Part shown: piece by piece, positions 32,740-44,139 of the stretch
Numbering within the stretch: position 1 is the first letter of the stretch
Layout of the letters: each line of letters opens with the position of its first letter
Assembly (NCBI RefSeq): GCF_000283155.1
Contig: NW_004454156.1
Span: 33,081,208 to 33,145,207, forward strand
From: Ceratotherium simum simum
Taxonomy: Eukaryota > Chordata > Mammalia > Perissodactyla > Rhinocerotidae
Direction: 5' to 3'
DNA length: 64,000 nucleotides
Translations under genes and position numbers: made by a program
Notes under the pieces: generated by a model
Databases searched by the model: none
The model's input: the letters and a program-made list of their open reading frames with translations, nothing else
What the model was told of the DNA's origin: nothing

Positions 32740-32922
32740 TTGGTATCGCTTATCACAGTTTCTAATTCCGTATTTATTCTTGTGACATTTTATTGATGGT
32801 TGTCTCCCCCATTAGATTATAAACCCTTATTATGCTAAGGAGTCTTATTTGTTTGTCACCTTTAAATCATCAGTGTTTAGCGTGGTGTGGGGGCTTCAGT
32901 AAATGTTATTATATTGATTAAA
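32740..32922 (+). mobile_element. LINE-2 3' end
   Basis: It reads ggttgtctcccccattagat, tataaacccttattatgcta, aaatcatcagtgtttagcgt, and ends gcttcagtaaatgttattat. Confidence 0.75.
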
Positions 32923-33379
32923 CAATTATCAACCTGTCCCACATGATGGTAAATAACTGTAAGACATTCATTCCATAAGTGTCTAAAGAATGGAAGAGGG
33001 AAGGGGTACCAGAAGAAGGAGAGAGAGAGAGAACCTGGTAGTGTGGAGTCAACAGAGGAGGCTCAGGGATGATGGGACTTGAGTTGTATCTGGAATGGGT
33101 TTCAACAGAGGAAGCCCTCCAAGTGACCCCTGGAGGTGGTAGCTTTCCAAACTCTTTTGACTGTGACCCAGAGTGAGACATACATCTTACACCATGACCC
33201 AGCACCTATGGGAGGAAGAGTTTAATAAAGCAGTTCTTACTCCCACTATGTGGATGTACCCTGATATTTTCTATTCTACTCAGTTCTATGCCATGTTATT
33301 TATTTCTCCTCCTCCTCCTCCTCCTCCTCCTCTTCTGCTGCTGGACAGAACCCATTAAATTCATTTCACTGCCAACTAA
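32923..33379. other. Unassigned sequence with microsatellites
   Basis: A short GA run lies at 33020-33032 and (CTC)9 lies at 33306-33332. A frame at 33173-33358 reads through the CTC repeat as polyproline and is not considered a gene. Confidence 0.5.
33306..33332. repeat. (CTC)9 microsatellite
   Basis: There are nine uninterrupted CTC units followed by a cttctgctgctgg degenerate extension. Confidence 0.95.
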
Positions 33380-33527
33380 TGGGCTGTGACTGTACATTCT
33401 AGACCCTAAGCCCCACAAGGGCAGGGCTCAGAGCTGTGTTGGTCACAGTTCTACCCCCAGAACCAGGTACAATCCCTGACACTTATTTGTTACTTAGTAA
33501 AACTTTGTTGAATAAATGAAAAATTAA
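33380..33527 (+). mobile_element. LINE-2 3' end
   Basis: It reads ccctaagccccacaagggca, gggctcagagctgtgttggt, acccccagaaccaggtacaa and aactttgttgaataaatgaa. Confidence 0.85.
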
Positions 33528-33714
33528 TGTATCAAGAGTTTTATTTTGTGGCATCTCCTAACAAAGTCTCTCTTTTCACATCCAAAACTCTAAAACCATC
33601 CCTATCTTTTTTCTGACCCTTTTGAAGTCCACTGTCTTCAAAGCTGAGTAAGGTAGAGTATATTTTATTCTTTATGCTCAGCGTTCCCTTCCACAACATT
33701 AACCACTCAGTCAG

Positions 33715-34278
33715 TTCTCCGAGCTAAAATGCAAATCTAATCGTTTAACTTCTCTTAAAATCCTTCTGCCTATTTATTTGATTTGATAACTCACATTTAT
33801 CTAACACCCACCACAGTATGTGAAGGCAGACACTGTTTCCAGGTTCACATTTCCAGCCTTACCTTGGGGTTCTTTCTTTATTCCTCTTAATTCAACTACA
33901 CATACGGTCCCTCATTCCCCTAAATATGCCATGACACCCTTTCGTGTCCATGCTTCTCCCAAGCCTCCCCCTCCATTTGGAATTCTTGAAAAATTCTTTT
34001 CAGATCTCACTTGATCGAAGTGGAAACTCCTATATATTCTGACAGGGCAATTTCAAAGTGGAGTCTTCCCCCTAGCCAATGCCACCATGTGCACATAACT
34101 CTTCATATATAGTTTCACAATTTGAACCCAGATATAGCATTTCTTACATTATTTTTTAGTTATGTTTTGCTAGCTGTTTTCTCCCTAGCCTATGAAGGCC
34201 TTGAGGACAGAAATGAATGGAACATTATTAATCTTCATCTTGTATCTCTGGTACCGAGCACACAGTAAGCATTGAAGG
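33715..34278 (+). mobile_element. LINE-2 ORF2 end and 3' UTR, diverged
   Basis: It starts aaaatgcaaatctaatcgtt, taacttctcttaaaatcctt (the L2 cagatcatgtcactcctctg block). It resumes through tttggaattcttgaaaaatt, and ends aggccttgaggacagaaatg, tctctggtaccgagcacaca, gtaagcattgaagg. The middle (33770-33830) does not fit and may be a small insertion. Confidence 0.65.
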
Positions 34279-34680
34279 AAGAGAGGAGAATGGAGGGAGG
34301 AAGTGGGGGGAGGATTCAAATAAAAGTCCTCCACTCCCTTATCACTGCCCTGTTCTGTCTGTCCCCTTTATTGCTTATTCCAGCTTCTGAAAAATGAAAT
34401 GATTATTATGCTTTTACAACAATTTATCAGTTGATGTGTTTTCACAGAGTTAGACCTTCAGCAGATGTCTGCCTCATTGAAATTCCCACTGGTACAAGAT
34501 CTTAATTCTTAGCAGATTTTGAAATCTATATAGAAGCAGCAGCATCTGTTATTTTGAGTCTGAAAATCTCTAACCCCATAACCTTCTTTTCCCATTGAAA
34601 TGATACTTTAATAACTTGAATTTTTATCATAGGAAGCTTTTCCAGAACATTACATTCCCGTTCTAGCAGAACAGAGTGCA
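34279..34680. other. Unassigned sequence
   Basis: No gene or repeat is recognised. Confidence 0.45.
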
Positions 34681-34890
34681 CTGTGTCTTTGCTTTCCTTG
34701 GGTTCAAAATGCTATTCCCTCCATGTGGAACTGTTCCTGCTCTTCTCTTGCACTCGTCTCCACCCCTGCACCTCTTCAACTCACTTGATCCTATTCATTC
34801 CTTGCATCTTGGTTTGGCTAAAGGAGCTCTTCCAGACTCCTGCAAGACCTCATCTGTCCTTCTCCCTTTTAACCTCACTGAAAATTTATC
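34681..34890 (+). mobile_element. LINE-2 fragment
   Basis: It shows gtctttgctttccttgggtt, caaaatgctattccctccat and gtggaactgttcctgctctt (L2 tgcctggaacgctcttccc), then agctcttccagactcctgca. The frames here are L2-derived. Confidence 0.7.
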
Positions 34891-34894
34891 TTTT

Positions 34895-35065
34895 GTCAAT
34901 TCACTTATTCAATCAGTATTTATTGAAGGTCTGTATTATGCTTGGTATAATATAAACAGTAAACAAGACACAGCCCCTGCCCTTTAGGAAGGTGAAATCT
35001 AGTCCAGAGGGGGTGGGCAACATGTAAATACACAATAACAACCTACTGTGATAAGGTCCAACCTT
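34895..35065 (-). mobile_element. LINE-2 3' end, reversed
   Basis: It reads cttattcaatcagtatttat, tgaaggtctgtattatgctt, gtaaacaagacacagcccct and gccctttaggaaggtgaaat. It lies head to head with the preceding plus-strand L2. Confidence 0.75.
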
Positions 35066-36437
35066 GGAATGGAGATGGGGAGGATTTCCCAGAAAATGTC
35101 ATCCAAGGTAAGATGTTGAATAGAAAAGAAGAAGACTGTCACATCACAGGTCCTGTGAGATCTCTTTGTTCTTCTATAAAACATAAAAAGTTGTGTTCTT
35201 GATAAAACACTACCTTTGTCAAGAAATTGTCTTACAATAACAATTGTTTCTTTAGGAAATAAAGAATTTGGCATAGAGAATTTCAGGCTCAGAATAACAC
35301 AGTTGTTTTTCTTCCAAAAATTTCAGAACTGAAGGTGTTTTTAATAGCTCAAAGTTGGTCTTGTTACTGCAAGCTAAAAATAATAACTTGGTTAAAAAAT
35401 GGTTCAAAACCAGACCACAATGCAGGTTTTGTTTGCCCTTCAAGTCACAGGTAGTCTCTTGTCATCCTTACCATGATCTTTCAGTTTGCACGTAGCATAT
35501 ACCAGAGTAAACTAAACCACCAAAGATCATAAGAGTTTAAACAACAGCAAGGGAACATCGGCAATTACTATTTTCTGCTATGCCTTCCTAATTCTTATTT
35601 GTTCTAACCAATAGGGGTCTATGTAATGCAAATTGTGTATCTAATTAATGTATTTATGGTTTTGTAGCCAATAGGCACCCTGAAGGTGCTTGTTCTATGA
35701 GAAGACCTGGAACTCACTATGAGAGAACCCCTCCTTCAACTTGCAGGTTTGAACTTCTCCACGCCAGGGTTCATCATCTGGATGGAACTGCTATTTCACC
35801 AGCCCATCTTCTTAGATTTATTTTATTTAAACAAGTTGCATCCATATATTTCACATTTAGGCATAAGTCTTACCCTTGTGAACCCCCAAAGGCCCGGTAC
35901 CGCTGAAGGACAGGCCCCTTCTCTGGCCCGGACCAGCTCTGGAACCCCACTCTGCCTTGCCACTCATCCCACAGCTCACTCTGTCCCTGGGTATCCCTCT
36001 CCCCAAGACTGACTGAATCTCTCTCGTTCCTCTCCTCCTGGATGCTTCCAAAGATAAACTCACGGGACCTTGCCTTTTATGAATTTTACTATTAATCATG
36101 ATGGAAACAAATGGAAATAGAGGGAGAAGTTGGAGGAAGAATACATTATGGAAGAATATTACAAAGGTCCCAGAATTTTCCAGGTCTCAGATCCACGGCC
36201 TCCAGTTCCCGACCTCTTTCCAAGAATCTTAGAAACCACACTGAACTTCTGATCTCCTCTTTAGCTCCTAAGGACAAGCTTAGCTCTCTGAGTCTTATCT
36301 CTTCTCTGTGTGTAGAGCTGGATATGCAGTCGAGTTGTCCATAGGTACAAACAGGTGTACATTGAAGTGTTTTCTCGTCTTAACGAGCTCATTGGAATTT
36401 CTGTGAGCAGAGAGGGAGACACAGATGCATCTCACAG
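35066..36437. other. Unique sequence, no gene seen
   Basis: No repeat is firmly recognised. It includes the octamer/CCAAT cluster described at 35600-35675. Frames at 35697-35906 and 35719-36012 overlap in different frames and show no domain. Confidence 0.4.
35600..35675. promoter_or_regulatory. Octamer and paired CCAAT words
   Basis: A perfect octamer ATGCAAAT lies at 35626-35633, between two CCAATAGG words (CCAAT at 35608-35612 and 35668-35672, 60 bp apart), with TAATTAATG between. This arrangement is known from promoters and LTRs. Here it has no recognisable TATA, CpG island or downstream exon, so function is inferred only. Confidence 0.25.
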
Positions 36438-36510
36438 ATTTACCCATTTGGCAAATATTTCCTGAGCACACACAATGCACCAGGCATCATGTCAGGCTTT
36501 ACACACCCAT
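36438..36510 (-). mobile_element. LINE-2 3' terminus, reversed
   Basis: It reads ggcaaatatttcctgagcac, acacaatgcaccaggcatca and tgtcaggctttac. Confidence 0.65.
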
Positions 36511-36875
36511 GAGATCACTCTCACTTCCTTTTGTTTGATTTCATTCCATGGTCAGACAGGACATAAATATCATTCCAAATCCTTCCTCACTAGTTTCACT
36601 TCTTCTTCGGTGAATGGGAAACTTGTGAAGGAAGAACACACTTCATCCATTCCTAATGCTTCCTTCTACCCTCTACCCGACCCTCCCTAAGCTGAAAGCA
36701 TGACATATCTAATTGGTGAGTTTAGGAGAACACACTGGCATGCGTGGAAGATCTGCTCACCTGCATGGATTCCGGTAGTTCTCAGCCAAGCAGTAAACTT
36801 CCCCATTGCAGAGGGCTGCATTTTTCCAGAGTTCTTTATGACTGAATGGGTTGAGTTCACTTTAGGAAGCCTATA
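36511..36875. other. Unassigned sequence
   Basis: No gene or repeat is recognised up to the MaLR LTR. Confidence 0.45.
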
Positions 36876-37054
36876 TGTCTTAGCTAAGACTGCCATAACA
36901 AGATACCGTAGACGGGATGGCTTAAACAACATCACAGTTGTTGGAGGCTGGAAGTCCAAGATCAGGAAACCAGCATGGTCAGGTTCTGGTGAGAACCCTC
37001 TTCCTGACTTGCAGATGGATGCCTTCTCTCGGTGTCCTCACATGGCAGAGAGGG

Positions 37055-37092
<38 letters not shown>

Positions 37093-37263
37093 TCTCTGGT
37101 ATTTCTTCTTATAAGGACACTAATCCCTTCTTATAAGGGCCCCACCCTCATGATCTCATCTAAACCTAATTACCTCCCAAAGGCCCCATCATCAGATACC
37201 ATCACATTGAGGGTTAAGGCTTCCACATATGAATTTTGGAGGGAAACAGTTCAGTCCATATCA
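36876..37263 (-). mobile_element. MaLR LTR (MLT1A/MST-like) carrying a (GA)14
   Basis: On the plus strand it starts TGTCTTAGCTAAGACTGCC and ends tccatatCA. In between are ggcttaaacaacatcacagt, ggaggctggaagtccaagat, tgtcctcacatggcag and cttataaggacactaatccc. Its 388 bp is the usual MaLR LTR length. A (GA)14 run at 37063-37090 has grown inside it. The long frame 36700-37275 merely reads through this LTR. Confidence 0.92.
37063..37090. repeat. (GA)14 microsatellite
   Basis: Fourteen uninterrupted GA units lie within the MaLR LTR. Confidence 0.95.
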
Positions 37264-37499
37264 CCACATGACTGAAAGACCCTAAGACTCATTCTCTACC
37301 AGCTTTGATTATTAATAAAGGGACTGCTAGATGTCCTTCTTTCTGACTTAGCTGTTCATCACTAAATCAGTTTCTAACTCTGGCAAAGAACAAGACTTTA
37401 TTTATTTGAGCTCTCTCACATGCCAACTGATCAACTCAGAGATTTGTAGAATTGTGGAGGGAGGTGGAGGGGATTCTATAGAACTGCTACATTCTTCTA

Positions 37500-37620
37500 G
37501 ACCGATGTTTCCCAAATGCAGTGCCGTGGATCCCTAGCTTCTTTATGATACATTAAGAGGTGCCAGTGGAAAAACAAGATTCTGTGGTCAAAGAAGTTAT
37601 GGAACGTTTTGTTCCCTAAC
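37500..37620. mobile_element. hAT-type DNA transposon fossil, tentative
   Basis: The order gatgtttcccaaatgcagtg, ccgtggatccctag, ttaagaggtgccagtggaaa and attctgtggtcaaagaagtt matches a common hAT-Charlie MER-type repeat (cccaaactgtgttccgtgga ... ttctgtggccaaataagttt). Confidence 0.45.
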
Positions 37621-38914
37621 CCTCTCTGAAAGTCACCAGGCATGTTGGTGTGAGAGGTCCTTCCCTAAAGAAACACTTTCCAGCTGAACAACAATGAACC
37701 TCATGGAGAACTGAAGCTCCTACACTTGGGAATAGCTTTTCTAGATCATGCTCTTCATCCTCCACAATCACCTGATGTACTGCTTTTTCTGAGTCCTTCT
37801 TACATCTCTCTCAAATTTCAGTTTAAAGCCCTCTTGATGGGGGAAGCAAATTTGCATTTAACAAAACCCCTTCTTTCCAGTAGCCTCTAGCAATAGCAAG
37901 CTCATTATTCTAGTGTCTCAAAACACAGTCCAGAAGGCCATGACCCATTTCTTTGAAATTTTCTACAAGGTTCACTCCACGTGTCTTCCATTCTCCTCTA
38001 AATTATCATCCTTTAGTGGGGGGAAAACGTCAATATCTTGTGTCTTGAGGGCCTTCAGTCTTTTTCTCAGACATCAAACTATTAATACTAGAGACAAGTT
38101 TCAAGCTGCGAAAGGCTGGATCAATTTTACCCACACATCCTGGAAGGAGTGGGTAGTGATTGCTAGATCTGATACGTCTTGGCAGACGCTCAGTCACTGC
38201 AGGAAGTCAGCTCCCCACCAGATCAGGCTTATCCGATCTGTGTGCAGACACCCGCATCCAACTCAGCAGACTCCCAGACCACTCCTGGAGGCTTTTTCTC
38301 CTGGACCAGTAGTCGCAAGACTCCTTGAACCTGCTCCTTTACTGCTTTCCAACAATGAGCTGCAGCTGCTCTTTCAGAAGGTACAGGCTTACCTTCTGCA
38401 GGCAGAGCCCCAGACCTGCCAGCACTCCAGCTTCAAAGCCTTTCCTTCTGTAGCTTCTCTAGCTTCGTAGCACTGATTTTAATTCCTCCTCTGCCTCTCC
38501 TGAATCTTTTTTTTCTTACCACCTTATTGGATTATGTTTCCCACTCAGACAAGGGCTGCTTCATCCTCACTAATAAGAAGGAACACAGAGAAAAAACCCT
38601 AAACCCTTTCACCTTCTCCCCAGCAGGGCACCTAGTTTACATTTATAGTGCCCATAATTGACAAGAGCAGAATGACAAACATAACTCATTCCCTGCAGAT
38701 CACTGGAGCTCTGTCCACACCACCTGGGCAGCAAGATAAATGACAGTCTTTTGTGGCACCTCCTGAAACTCCCACACTCTTAACTGCTAAGAAAATTCTG
38801 ATTCCTCATCCTCTCTGCCACTGGGATCCTAGCAGGGACTCATGGGCACATGATTTTGAGATAATCTGACCAGCCCCACCTAGTCCCTACTTACCAGCCC
38901 CCACTCGTCTGGTA
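37621..38914. other. Unique sequence, no gene seen
   Basis: No repeat is recognised. The frame at 37913-38470 (185 codons) is the longest here that is not transposon-derived. It has no signal, domain or compositional feature of a real protein and no exon-like splice borders that I can defend. I treat it as chance. Confidence 0.4.
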
Positions 38915-38917
38915 ATG

Positions 38918-39092
38918 CAGTATTTCCCAAATTTATTACACCATTAGACACTTCGAACACTGTCACAGCTTTTGTGCATTGATGGAATGTCAACAGGGGC
39001 TCATGCCTTTAACAGAACCATGGTTTATCTTCACCCGGAATTGCATTCTGAGTTTTGGTTTGTTTGATTCAAACACAGTTTGAGGAACATGA
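38918..39092. mobile_element. hAT-type DNA transposon fossil, tentative
   Basis: The ends gcagtatttcccaaattta and aacacagtttgaggaacatg are imperfect inverted repeats of the hAT kind (cccaaa near one end, tttgagg near the other). About 175 bp is a typical non-autonomous length. Confidence 0.4.
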
Positions 39093-41322
39093 GGCTCTAC
39101 AATTGGTTCAAAGCTTCCTTCTTTCTGCCATAAATCCACGGGGCATAAGTTGGAATCATATAAATACTTACTGTGCGATACAATTTGAATACTACCACAA
39201 AAGCAGGTTGAAATTATGACAATATGCATAATAAACATAACATTAATGTGGTGGTCAATTGGTATGTCAGGATACATTTTAAAGATAATTTGTCATATAA
39301 TGATTAAGACAATTGCATGTATTTAGTTTCTTATGTGAATAAGTGATCATAGATCATCTTAACCCTAGAAAGAGTAAATTTTGTTATTGTCTTGCTATGT
39401 TGATTGGGCCAAAATTACACAATAGTGGTTGTTGGTGGGGCACTTTCCTAAAAGGAATTAACATTTGCATAGCCAGTCATGCTGGGGAAGTAGTTAATCT
39501 GGGGTCAAGAAATGGAGTGGCTTTTGGAATAGAAAAGAGACGGACTTTCTCCTCTCTGGGGCTGGGAGCAGTGGAGACATGTGGAGAGGACTGGAGTGGT
39601 CGAGATGGTTGAGGCGAATGGTCCCTGGATATGTGGAGACAGCAAAGTATAAGTGGCACCGCTGAGCATTCTATCTTTGCAGGAAATCTCAACTGTTGGC
39701 AGCAGCTCCAACACCAAAAACACAAAGAGGTTTCTGAAACAGGCAGCAATTGTAAAACTCCATTTCAAGGGGGCAAATCTGATTTCTTGCTCCGGAGAAG
39801 ACATGCGAGCAGCTAAGCTTAACACCGCAAATGTGAGGAAAGCAGTGTCTTCTCACTGGGGCCAGAGAGGAGTCGTGAGTGTCAGTCCCCCTGAACCAAC
39901 AGTCTAGCTGTTTGTCATGAGAATCAACAACAGAAAAGTGGCATATTATAGAAGGAAAATTGGAATGGAGGGACCGGAGAATCTAGTCCTTCCACATAAG
40001 GATGCAATATCACAGAAAAAAGTCAGAAATGACTGGAGGGGGACACTTTGATGTGAAATAATCTCTAACAAGTAGGATGGGTGGCTGCTCATTCTGTAAT
40101 GATGTTGTAAAGGAAGCCTAAGGAGGCCAGGTTGCTGCTATCAGCAGATGAGACCAGTAACCAAGACGTTATACTTAGATATCCATAATCAGTCAGTTGA
40201 ATAAGCTGAACTTGGTAAGATGTGAGCAGAAACCCACCATGTTCTTTGTCACCACTTTTCTTTGAACCTCTCTCTTGACTTATTCCTCCTTGTCTGTGAT
40301 TAAATCTCAGGATGATCTCACAGCTTCATAACTCTGTTTCTAAACAAATAGCCTTTGTCTTATAATAAAAATTATAGTGCAGTGAAATATCAAAACTCCA
40401 AATTTCAGACAATTTAAAATCTTTCCTTGTCCCCAGTTCAGGTCAGCCTTAGGTAGAGAAGCTGAGGTGGGAAGTGGAGTTAGAATTTCTTTTTCTCTCT
40501 TTTCCACCTTATATACCTACTCCTCCACTCACCAGCTCTTCGTGAGACCCCCACAGTTTCAAGAGAGTGAGAAGTTCTGACCTGACAAGCACTGTCTGAG
40601 TTTCATGTTGGAAACTTACAGAAAAGATGGGTGTCCAAAAGCGACTCCTTCTTTCTTAGGGCATCTTTGTAGATTCTTTATAAACTCCCAAGGTCACTGG
40701 ATCTCCTCAGCCACTGTTCCCTTGATGACTTTCCCTTCAGCTCCCTGGTTTCCAGTGGCCCACTCCTCTATTCTGGTTATCTTGCCACCCCCTGCCAGGT
40801 AGTCTTTTGGGGGAGAGTCTCTCTCATGACTCCCAAGCCACATGTCCTTTCTAGGAGATCCCACATTTGACTCTCCAGAAATGTTTCCATTCTTGTGCCA
40901 AAAACTCTAGAAGTCCTGGCCCTTCCCAGAGCAGCTCTCCTGGCTCTCACGCTAGCTGGGGAAGCATCAGCCTCAGCTCTCATTTTCAGAATTTTCAAAT
41001 GTGAGTCAGATACCAGACCCTACACTCCTCAACTCCAGGGAACACATGTCAAGTTCTTCAAGTGTCTTCTTGAAGTTTTCCTTGCTTGGCTGGAATTGTG
41101 GGGGAAGCACCCCCCTGCTCCACGGTGGAGAGGGGAGTGGAGACTCACAGCTCCCTGACAGCTCTTTCTCTGAAGGGTGTTCATTTCTTAATCTCTCTAA
41201 AGCCTTTCATCCCACCCACCTCCCCTCATACTGAGGCTGGAAGGGATGTTGGACTAGTGCAAGCAAAGACGTGCTCACATCCTTGGAAGCACATCTCTTT
41301 AGCATGTGGGAGTACTGGAGTC
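39093..41322. other. Unique sequence, no gene seen
   Basis: Over 2.2 kb no repeat family or exon is firmly recognised. Overlapping frames at 39477-39907 and 40777-41400 conflict with each other and show no domains. Confidence 0.4.
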
Positions 41323-41333
41323 TGTTGTGCTCT

Positions 41334-41337
<4 letters not shown>

Positions 41338-41369
<32 letters not shown>

Positions 41370-41560
41370 TTATTTATTTTTTCCCCCAAAGCCCCAGTAG
41401 ATAGTTGTATGTCATAGCTGCACATCCTTCTAGTTGCTGTATGTGGGACGCGGCCTCAGCACGGCCGAAGAAGCGGTGCGTCGGTGCACACCCGGGATCC
41501 GAACCCAGGCCGCCAGCAGCGTAGCATGCGCACTTAACCGCTAAGCCACGGGGCCGGCCC
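41338..41560 (-). mobile_element. ERE SINE, near-consensus, young
   Basis: It is flanked by the exact 15-bp duplication tgttgtgctcttctt (41323-41337 and 41561-41575). The plus strand begins with an uninterrupted run of about 30 T, then (attt)n, ccccagtagatagttgtatg, aagcggtgcgtcggtgcaca, a B box within cccgggatccgaaccc, and cttaaccgctaagccacggg-gccggccc. The CpG-rich head and long pure tail are signs of recent insertion. Confidence 0.97.
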
Positions 41561-41575
41561 TGTTGTGCTCTTCTT

Positions 41576-42310
41576 GACCTTTAAGGTCTCTGAGAAAATA
41601 GGAAACACCTCATTTAATAGTCTTTTATATAAACTTTAGAACAAATTATTGTTCCATTGTTTAAGGGTGCATGCGTGACTGTGTGTATGTATGGATATAA
41701 ACCACATTAACATCTTGCGGAATTCAATTTGGGAAATTTGGGGTAAGCAATTTCTGACTAACTTGCGCCAGATAGAATCAGCCCAACTTCCTTTTGAGAA
41801 CAACACTTACTCAGAGAATCTAAGGATGAATGATCCAAAACACCTACAACGTTTTCCTGAAATCAAACTTTAGGCTGCAAAGTTACCTCTGAGTTTGGCG
41901 TGTCTTCCTAGCAGAGGGGATTGGATTTGAATCATTCAGCTCTATTTGGAACCAACAAAGCACAATTATACAACAGTTGTTCTGGGCTTCTAAATGATGT
42001 CAGAGGATGGGGAACATGTAAAACACAATTGTCTCTTTTGGAGAAATTACCTAGGACCCCAGCCTCACCATTATGAGGCTGATCAGCTTACTCAGCAGCC
42101 CCATGTTCTGAGATTCCACTAGTCCTCACAAAGCCTCCGTAGCAATTAGAAAAGATGCCCGCCCTGGGCAGATAAATTAGAAAGAATTAGGACCCTGGAC
42201 AGGTGCACCTCCAAGCCACAGCTGATCTTGGTCTAGATTTCAGCCCCGGCTGGCCTCCTCAGCCCGGGGCCCTGAGCAGTTTACAAGGTCTGCAATTGCA
42301 AACGAGGCTC
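41576..42310. promoter_or_regulatory. Candidate conserved non-coding block
   Basis: No repeat is recognised. Bases 41890-42240 hold acaattatacaacagttgtt, attatgaggctgatcagctt, gcaattagaaaag, gataaattagaaagaattag and caggtgcacctcc (an E-box pair). The motif density is suggestive, but it is not evidence of activity. Confidence 0.22.
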
Positions 42311-43667
42311 TAAACCTATTTTAAATAAAGTTAATATTTCCACTCTACACGCAATACATACTCTTTATAAAAAATATTTCTAAAATATATAAAAACTAAC
42401 TCATTTTCCCACATATCAAAGGCTTGTATGCTGTTCTATTTCCTGAGTATATTTTAGATGGTTGTGATCATACTATATATATGGCTTTGTCCAGTTCTTT
42501 CTCAATATAACATTATAATATAAGCTCTTTTCATGTTCTGTAAATTTTTTATCAATGTCACTTTAAATGGTTCATCCAAAGGTCAATCAGAAATTCATCA
42601 TCAAATCTTAAGAAACTCAGAGAAAGGCCAAAAACAGCTGGGAAGGAACAAAGAACTCCAGGGACTATCTTTCCCGAGAAGATTAAAAGAGAGAAACATT
42701 ATACAGATGGAAACTTTGAAACCCAGATTTTGGCAGATACTTTCCCAAGGTCAGAGTGCAAGTGTTGAGCCTTAGGAACAAGGCTCAAGAAATCTAGTAC
42801 TCACTGTGGTCCAGGGCCTTCTCCACTTGAGGAAAGCTAGATCAAAAAGTGCCTCGCTGAGCCAACTCACGCCAGCCTCTCAAAGCATGATATGTTAGCC
42901 AAATATGTTGCTTTCAAGTTAACTGAAAGTCAAGCCTTAAAAATAGTCAGAGGCATTTTGCAAACCTAATTAGTCCCCTCTGAGATGTTCTTATGGACGT
43001 TGAGTACCATCAGCCTGCATTTGGCAGACAGGAAGTGGGGACGGGGGAGTGAAATAACCCACTTGTGAGTTTACAGTCACTGGGGATCCAGGCTTTGATG
43101 GGTCTCAGGGGGCCAAGCAGATAGCCACCCCGCTCACTCACCTGCTTGAAGGAGACCAGAAAGTTGTTACTTGCATAAAGCTGTGTTTAGCATTCTCAGT
43201 TTTTCACATTCCCTCTCTGAAAGCACCTCACCAGAGAAGGTCCTCATTCCCCATGCTCTCTTCCTCGCTCTCTCTCCTCTCTCTATCAAAATAACTTCTG
43301 CAGAGGGCCAAATTTGGCCAATTCCCCTTTTGAGGAAGATTCATAACTATACATCCCATGATTGGAGTTCTCTAAGTCACTGAATAAACTCTGGCCAGTC
43401 ACATAAATCCTTCTGGACTCTGGCAATGATTTGTCATGTTTTAAAGTTCTTTAGCTTTTGTCTTTACAAAAAGGATGTTCATGTTAGATTTCAGGTCATA
43501 ACTCATATATTCCGTTCACTAAGTGTTTATTGAACATCTTTTCTGAAACAAAAACAAATCTTACAATAAACTATACTCAATAATTCATGAGCATAAACTT
43601 AAATTGTATATATTTCTTGAATGGAAAAGGAAAGCAAAGTTGTTCATAAAAACTTCTAATGAGTCAC
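42311..43667. other. AT-rich stretch, then unassigned
   Basis: Bases 42320-42560 are AT-rich and may be an old LINE 3' UTR. Bases 43495-43560 (cactaagtgtttattgaaca) may be a reversed L2 end. Nothing else is recognised, and no gene is seen. Confidence 0.35.
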
Positions 43668-44139
43668 TGTAACTGGGTTGATCATGGTCCCAACATGAAA
43701 CAGATGGTTTGCACAAAAAGGAGGGAGTTTAAAGAAGGGACTATTTATAAAAGTGTGGGCAGGATTAAGAGAAATATGCAAGGGACAATGAAGCACCCTG
43801 GAGCCAGCAACAGTGAAAATCTTTACCTCCCCTATGCCAGAAGAGGCTGTTACCAGAATTGATGAGAGCTGTAATTCCAGGAGGACACGGCTTCCCAACA
43901 GGAACTATGGTTTTCCTTAGAAGAAAACACCCATTGCCAAACTGTGACCCAGAAGAGACGCAGGGAGATAAATCCTCAAGCTTTCTCCCCTTCCACCCTC
44001 CAGTCTTCTGTCAATGATTCTCATTGACTGAATCCCACAGGAATCCAACAAACCTTAGAGGTCAGTCTCTCGGAGCCCAGAAGAACGATGGAAAAGTGTA
44101 GGGAGTGGATCTGGGAGAGCAAATGAAGAACATCCAGCA
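43668..44139 (-). mobile_element. ERV-L LTR (MLT2-like), left copy of provirus B
   Basis: It starts TGTAACTGGGTTGATCATGG and contains agaagggactatttataaaa, which matches the actatttac block of the other three LTRs. It ends catccagCA at 44139. The end is fixed by the adjacent polypurine tract, which reads on the minus strand just before this 3' LTR. Confidence 0.75.

Noticed and set aside
33173..33358. Frame ending in polyproline
   Set aside because: The proline run is the (CTC)9 microsatellite read in frame.
36700..37275. 191-codon frame, the longest in the window
   Set aside because: Its second half is a reversed MaLR LTR with a GA repeat translated as Arg-Glu runs. There is no protein family.
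41086..41400. Frame ending in polyphenylalanine
   Set aside because: The Phe run is the long T tract of the ERE at 41338.
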